Positions 59,938-64,000 of a DNA stretch of 64,000 bases are shown here, one piece after another; the first letter of the stretch is position 1; each line of letters opens with the position of its first letter. The position numbers and the translations under genes are program-made. The stretch lies in contig JADNRZ010000008.1 in the NCBI GenBank assembly GCA_015501605.1, positions 1,860,001 to 1,924,000 of the forward strand. The letters run 5' to 3'. The notes beneath the pieces are model-generated. The model was not told where the DNA came from. It worked only from the letters and a program-made list of their open reading frames with translations, and did not search any database. Origin of the DNA: Panaeolus papilionaceus. Taxonomy: Eukaryota > Basidiomycota > Agaricomycetes > Agaricales.

Positions 59938-60701
59938 CTAGACCATGAGAAGTCCTGCACCAGCTAAAGCGGAAAGTCCAGCGACCAGCAAGGTACCAGC
60001 AGGTCCGTACATATTGGATATGAGTGCAGGTGCGCCTCCGGCCAAGTTACTGGGATCAGGGAGGTTGACAGTTTGAATGACGACGACGGTTCCGCTCTGG
60101 GACTGGGAGGTCGGTAAAAGTGAGGTGGCGGGACCGGGACCGGAACCGGGAGTGGTGTTACGGATGACGCTTGGGGTGGTGGTCGTCCCTGTTGTCGGAG
60201 ATGGTGATGTGGTGGAAGCAATTGTGCCGCTACTGGTATGGGACGCTGTGTGACTCGTGGGGGAAGCAGAGCTAGATGCGCTTGATGACGCTGAGGAGCT
60301 GGACGAGCCGGACGAGCTTGGTGGGGCTGTAGATGCCTTGAGAAACATGGAAAGTGATAATAATTCAAACAACTCACGACTGTTCTGGCAAATCGAGTCT
60401 AAGACTCCGCTTGTCGTTCCACGATCCTCGATAGGACAGCTACGGTTGGCGCAGTTCATCGTATTCCGACGAATGACGGGATTTTGACACATGCAAGAGA
60501 CATCGTTGCTGGAGAAAATGAGTAAAGAGTGCGCAAGGTTGAAAAATATCAGAATTATACTCACTTTGCGCAACCAACGGCTTTTAGCGCTTCATCTAGA
60601 CACGGAACTGCGCAGTCTGGTAAATCTGACAGAGACTGTGCTAGAGCAGGCCCCAGGAATGCAAGACAAGTGGCGGCAATAGCAATAGTGCGTTTCAACA
60701 T
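59938..60701 (-). CDS. CFEM-domain secreted protein with GPI-type tail
   Basis: Three exons, complement(59938..60326, 60378..60508, 60565..60701), give 218 residues. A signal peptide (TIAIAATCLAFLGPALAQ) leads into a CFEM-type region with eight cysteines between about residues 30 and 88. Their order is DC..PC, GC, SCMC, NC, SC, IC, with the expected Asp before the third-to-fourth cysteine block (NNDVSCMC). A long Ser/Thr/Pro-rich stretch suited to O-glycosylation follows. The end has small residues and a hydrophobic tail (TLLVAGLSALAGAGLLMV), consistent with GPI anchoring. CFEM proteins act at the fungal cell surface in heme/iron capture, adhesion or host and substrate interaction; which applies here is unknown. 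A TTTAAATA stretch at 60766-60773 may serve as core promoter. Confidence 0.9.
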
Positions 60702-61668
60702 GATCAAACTGAATGCTGATGACACTGAACGGTTTGTTTCGTAGTCCAAGGGAAGTAATCAACGTATTTAAATGGAACTGCAGGCATGAAAATGTATGTC
60801 AGTTTCTGGCTACCTGAGAGCCTGTACCGCAATGTATTGAAGAACTATTTCAGCTACGAACCTCGTGGCCACGTCGTTGGCACGTCAACCAATAGGAATG
60901 AGCTTATATGAAGCCTAGGAAGATGAAAAGACAGGAAGGGTATGAAAGAGTGTATAAGGTCAGCTGGGCGGTACTTCTGAGGTCCAAGTCGTGATACACA
61001 GGTCTCAGAGAGATGTGAACGTTGTTGGTGAAGGTGGGGGAAAGGTGGAATGTGTTTTAACACAATTGATGGAAACATGTCAGGTGAGCTCAAACTTCAT
61101 GCGAGCCGCCATCAAAATTTCTCGGGGTTAATGGGCTGAACTTCCCCTTCACTCATATCTTGAATTTGGAGGGTGATATGGGTAGAGAACCGTGTTTGCA
61201 CGTCATTTTTGGCCGCTCGAGGAGGAAACAGACGAAGTCAAGGATGGGAGCGTGCCAAGTTGCTTGCGGTTCTGCTTGAACTATTGACATGCCAAGCCTG
61301 CGTCAGCACCATCAACGGGACCGTCGGAGCCGGCGTGGGGTTCTCCTTATGGTGAGCAACGGGCTACATAGACTAAGATAAAGCGCGATCAAGCACAATT
61401 CGAGTTGACGTTCATTGTAAATGGCCCGGTGTCATTCATGTCTAACGATCATTGGACTGAGCGCTTACGACGAGAGGCTTCGATCCACACAAATTTATCC
61501 TCATCACCACCAGTGGTTTGCTGCTATTCATTACAACGACTGTCTTGTAAGCCTTACAAACGGGGCGCCAACCTGGTGATCTAATATATTCCTCGAGCAT
61601 CGTTCAACCTGCTCAAGCCGTCGCTATCGTGGATACACGCGGAAGGTGGAGGTCCGCCGCGTACTACC
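60702..61668. other. Intergenic, promoter of the CFEM gene and unknown sequence
   Basis: Apart from the CFEM upstream region (first 100 bp) I see no gene. The right end may contain further, unreadable parts of the P450 fragment that follows. Confidence 0.45.
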
Positions 61669-61764
61669 ATGCACTACGACACGACGCTCCAGAAGGAGGG
61701 AGAAAGACCCACTAATATAGCAATAGGACTGACGTTCATACTAAATCCATCAGCAAAGGGGTTA
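61669..61764 (+). pseudogene. Cytochrome P450 tail fragment
   Basis: A frame reads MHYDTTLQKEGERPTNIAIG and then LTFILNPSAK. This matches the C-terminal tail of fungal P450s (compare KLEKEGERPTDISTGLNLIP in the relic near 1.9 kb). The heme loop expected just upstream is not readable, although GGAAGGTGG near 61641 may be its remnant. Only about 30 residues are preserved. Confidence 0.7.
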
Positions 61765-62001
61765 TTCTGAATCAGGAAGAGGTGGACACAAAGTAGATAT
61801 GACTTATACTATGTTGGCTTCTCTCGCTTACTATTAATTAATATATACACCATTTCTAGCATTCAATCTGCGGTTATGATGCCTCTCATCGGTGGGGTAT
61901 GAACGATGTTGTTGAAATTTGTCATAATATAGGAAGTCATGTTTTCGAACATTATTATACACTAGTGAAACAGGACCGACCGAAAAACTTCTCTGTTCGA
62001 C

Positions 62002-63948
62002 TCAGATGTGATCGCCTTGAATCCAGAGAACCGAGCCCGAAAGACACCACTTGTACAACCTGCCACCTCCCGTTGAGAGTGTTCCTGGTCCGTCATCCAA
62101 GTTGCTGTAAAATTTACTCCAGCCTGAATAACATTCATGAGTTTATCATAGATTAAAAACATCGGTGAAAAGACATTACGTTCTGCTTCGTCGGAATCAT
62201 TCAGGTAGATCTGACTATCCTTGTCCAATCGGAAAAGCCTGTGATCATCCGCAAGTATCTTTTTGGTCTTGAACGTCCCTATATTCCTCCATTCTGTAGA
62301 ATGAAAGAAACTAAAGTTAATGACGATCAAGACACACGCGAGTTCGCTTCGTACTCTTCGTATTTTCGTCCTCCAAAACTGCGACTTGACCTTCCCAATC
62401 AAGCGAATAAATGTGCTGGTATGTTGCGGCTAGCTGAATAGCCTTGGTTGAACTTCGAAGGATCTTCCACTCTTCGTAAAACTTGAGCACACTGGAGTGT
62501 AGGATAATGCATATGCTACGTACCTTTCCCCTTTCCGCTGTACAACCAAATACCCCCCATTCCCTCACGAATCTGCATCAAACGACCACTCTGACCGAAA
62601 ATCTCCTTTGCGTTCGTATCAGGGGAAATGACGGTCCAAGTATCTTTTTATAGATTAAGAAAAGTATAAGAAGTTGGCTGAGAAATGGAGGCAATAATAC
62701 TCACCTTTTCTTGTTCCGTTGTAATGGTAAATATGACCATCGCTGCGACGTTGGTACACATGATTATCAAATGCGACAATTTCAAGTGGCTTGTCGTCAT
62801 CATCATCAACAGCCTGACCACCTGTTATATCGGTCCATTCTAAATGACGCAGGGTGAATACTCGGTGAACATGCCGAAGTCGGTCCTGAACTCACCATCA
62901 GCGCTGTGATCATATAACCAAATTTCCCCATTCTGGCACTTTTGATAAAGCCTATCTTTGGCTGCAACAATGTGTAACGTGCGCCTTTCATCGTCAATGC
63001 ATGACCATTCTCTGGATCCTGAGAAATCGTGGTTAGAACGAATACCAGGGCTAGGGAGAATAATGATTTACCGTCTCCATCACTGTCTCCATCCCATGAC
63101 CAGACTGTACCATCCCGCTTATGAATGTATACCTGATTGTAGTACGACGCGACATCTATCGCTCCCGAGTCGTGGAAGGCAATCTCGTGGAAGACATACA
63201 TCGGGTATACCTCTCTGGCCAGTTTCGCGTCCTTTGGGCTGATATCACGACCCCCTACGAAGTGAGGAGCTTTGGCGGTCAACAGGTCGCCGATGAAATA
63301 GCACATGATTGAGTCTCCGTCGACCTCTTTGGTCGCCGTCAGCACCTTCTCATCGATCCCAGTGAGCACATTAGCGTCGATCTTCGGTTTATCCCACCCG
63401 TTTGGACCAGAGCCATAGTACGCGTACGCCTTGTCCTTGTCGATCCACTTCACGATGTCCTTCCGAAGGTGCTCATGGCGGAACCCAAGCGTATGTCCCG
63501 TCTCATGTCGCACCACTCGCCTGTACTCAGACTCCGAGGTATTCATCGTAAAGCCTCCCAGCCACATAGTGGGGTTCTTCGGGTTTCTCGTCTTGATATC
63601 TGTGCCCACAGCAGATTTGTATGACTTTCCAAGGAGAGTGATGCGTACTGTCGCTTGCGCATTCTTCATGTCTTCCCTGAACTCGACATCGCAGTATTGA
63701 CTCCACGCGTTCATGTGCCCGACGATACGAGTACGGAGTTGGGGGGAGGTTTGCTCCATAAATTCCACCTTGAGACGAACGGGGGACGGCCATTTCTTGG
63801 ATGTCATGAGAGCCAATCTCTGGGTCATCCGCACGCCGGAAGTGTGCCCATTAGGGGCATTCTTGGGATTGAGCTCGATAGCACGCTGAGCGGCCGGGAT
63901 GATATGTTCCTCGGGGAGCTCCTCTTCGAAGCATACAGAGCCCGACAT
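62002..63948 (-). CDS. Astacin-like metalloprotease fused to a seven-repeat propeller-type domain
   Basis: Seven exons give 535 residues: complement(62002..62123, 62180..62293, 62355..62471, 62524..62643, 62705..62839, 62896..63018, 63072..63948). Residues 148-160 read HETGHTLGFRHEH, the metzincin zinc site (His148, His152, His158; catalytic Glu149), followed by LRKD as in astacins. SIMCY (213-217) is the Met-turn. The C-terminal part has seven units of about 40 residues of the form W-x(15-25)-I-x-x-Y-x(5)-G-x-I-W-x-Y (for example LHIVAAKDRLYQKCQNGEIW and LEIVAFDNHVYQRRSDGHIY). They resemble tectonin or lectin-type propeller blades. No signal peptide is visible from the first ATG, but TTAATTCAG ten bases before that ATG resembles an acceptor. 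An upstream exon beyond the window is therefore possible. Predicted role: a peptidase targeted by a carbohydrate- or surface-binding propeller (inference). Confidence 0.88.
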
Positions 63949-64000
63949 TGCTTCCTGTCTGAATTAAGGACATGTTTGGCGTCAGTCCACGATTATGATT

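Overview
The window is nuclear DNA from a basidiomycete fungus, most likely a mushroom-forming Agaricomycete. Genes are split by many GT-AG introns, mostly 50-60 bp. A DUF6535 membrane protein, fast-evolving F-box-like paralogues, a CFEM/GPI protein, microsomal-type P450s and a class II DAHP synthase all fit that group. All gene models below were spliced by hand, and every intact one keeps frame through every junction.

Layout. 1-2 kb holds a decayed P450. 2.1-5.2 kb (minus) is a 959-residue DUF6535 protein. 8.1-10.1 kb (minus) is an intact nine-exon P450 of 501 residues. 12.4-43.7 kb is dominated by two multiplied families. One is the isocitrate lyase/PEP mutase superfamily, with four intact six-exon genes and one 5'-truncated relic. 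The other is an F-box/LRR-like family, with three intact two-exon genes and two pseudogenes. They form two mirrored arms: on the minus strand F-box pseudogene, F-box gene, lyase (12.4-19.0 kb); on the plus strand lyase, F-box gene, F-box gene, F-box pseudogene (37.2-43.7 kb). Between the arms lie the lyase relic, two more lyase genes, a complete G-protein alpha subunit (25.9-28.7 kb) and a small NTF2-like hypothetical gene (32.7-33.6 kb, minus). The left F-box pseudogene is split by a 1.09-kb foldback element with 358-bp terminal inverted repeats and a 7- or 8-bp target duplication.

43.9-49.3 kb (minus) is a 17-exon class II DAHP synthase with five long introns and an 18-nt exon. 53.3-54.0 kb is an ICMT-type isoprenylcysteine methyltransferase. 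59.9-60.7 kb (minus) is a secreted CFEM protein with a GPI-type tail. 62.0-63.9 kb (minus) is an astacin-like metalloprotease fused to seven repeats of about 40 residues, probably a seven-bladed propeller. Six of the blades are each encoded by one exon bounded by phase-1 introns. A further P450 tail fragment lies at 61.7 kb.

How the genes relate. The locus does not read as a classical biosynthetic cluster. It is a birth-and-death region where lyase and F-box copies were duplicated together, inverted, partly homogenised and partly lost around housekeeping and signalling genes. The lyase family acts on PEP/oxaloacetate-type acids and DAHP synthase consumes PEP, but nothing in the sequence proves a functional link. 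I found no convincing tRNA, rRNA or CRISPR array and no autonomous transposon.
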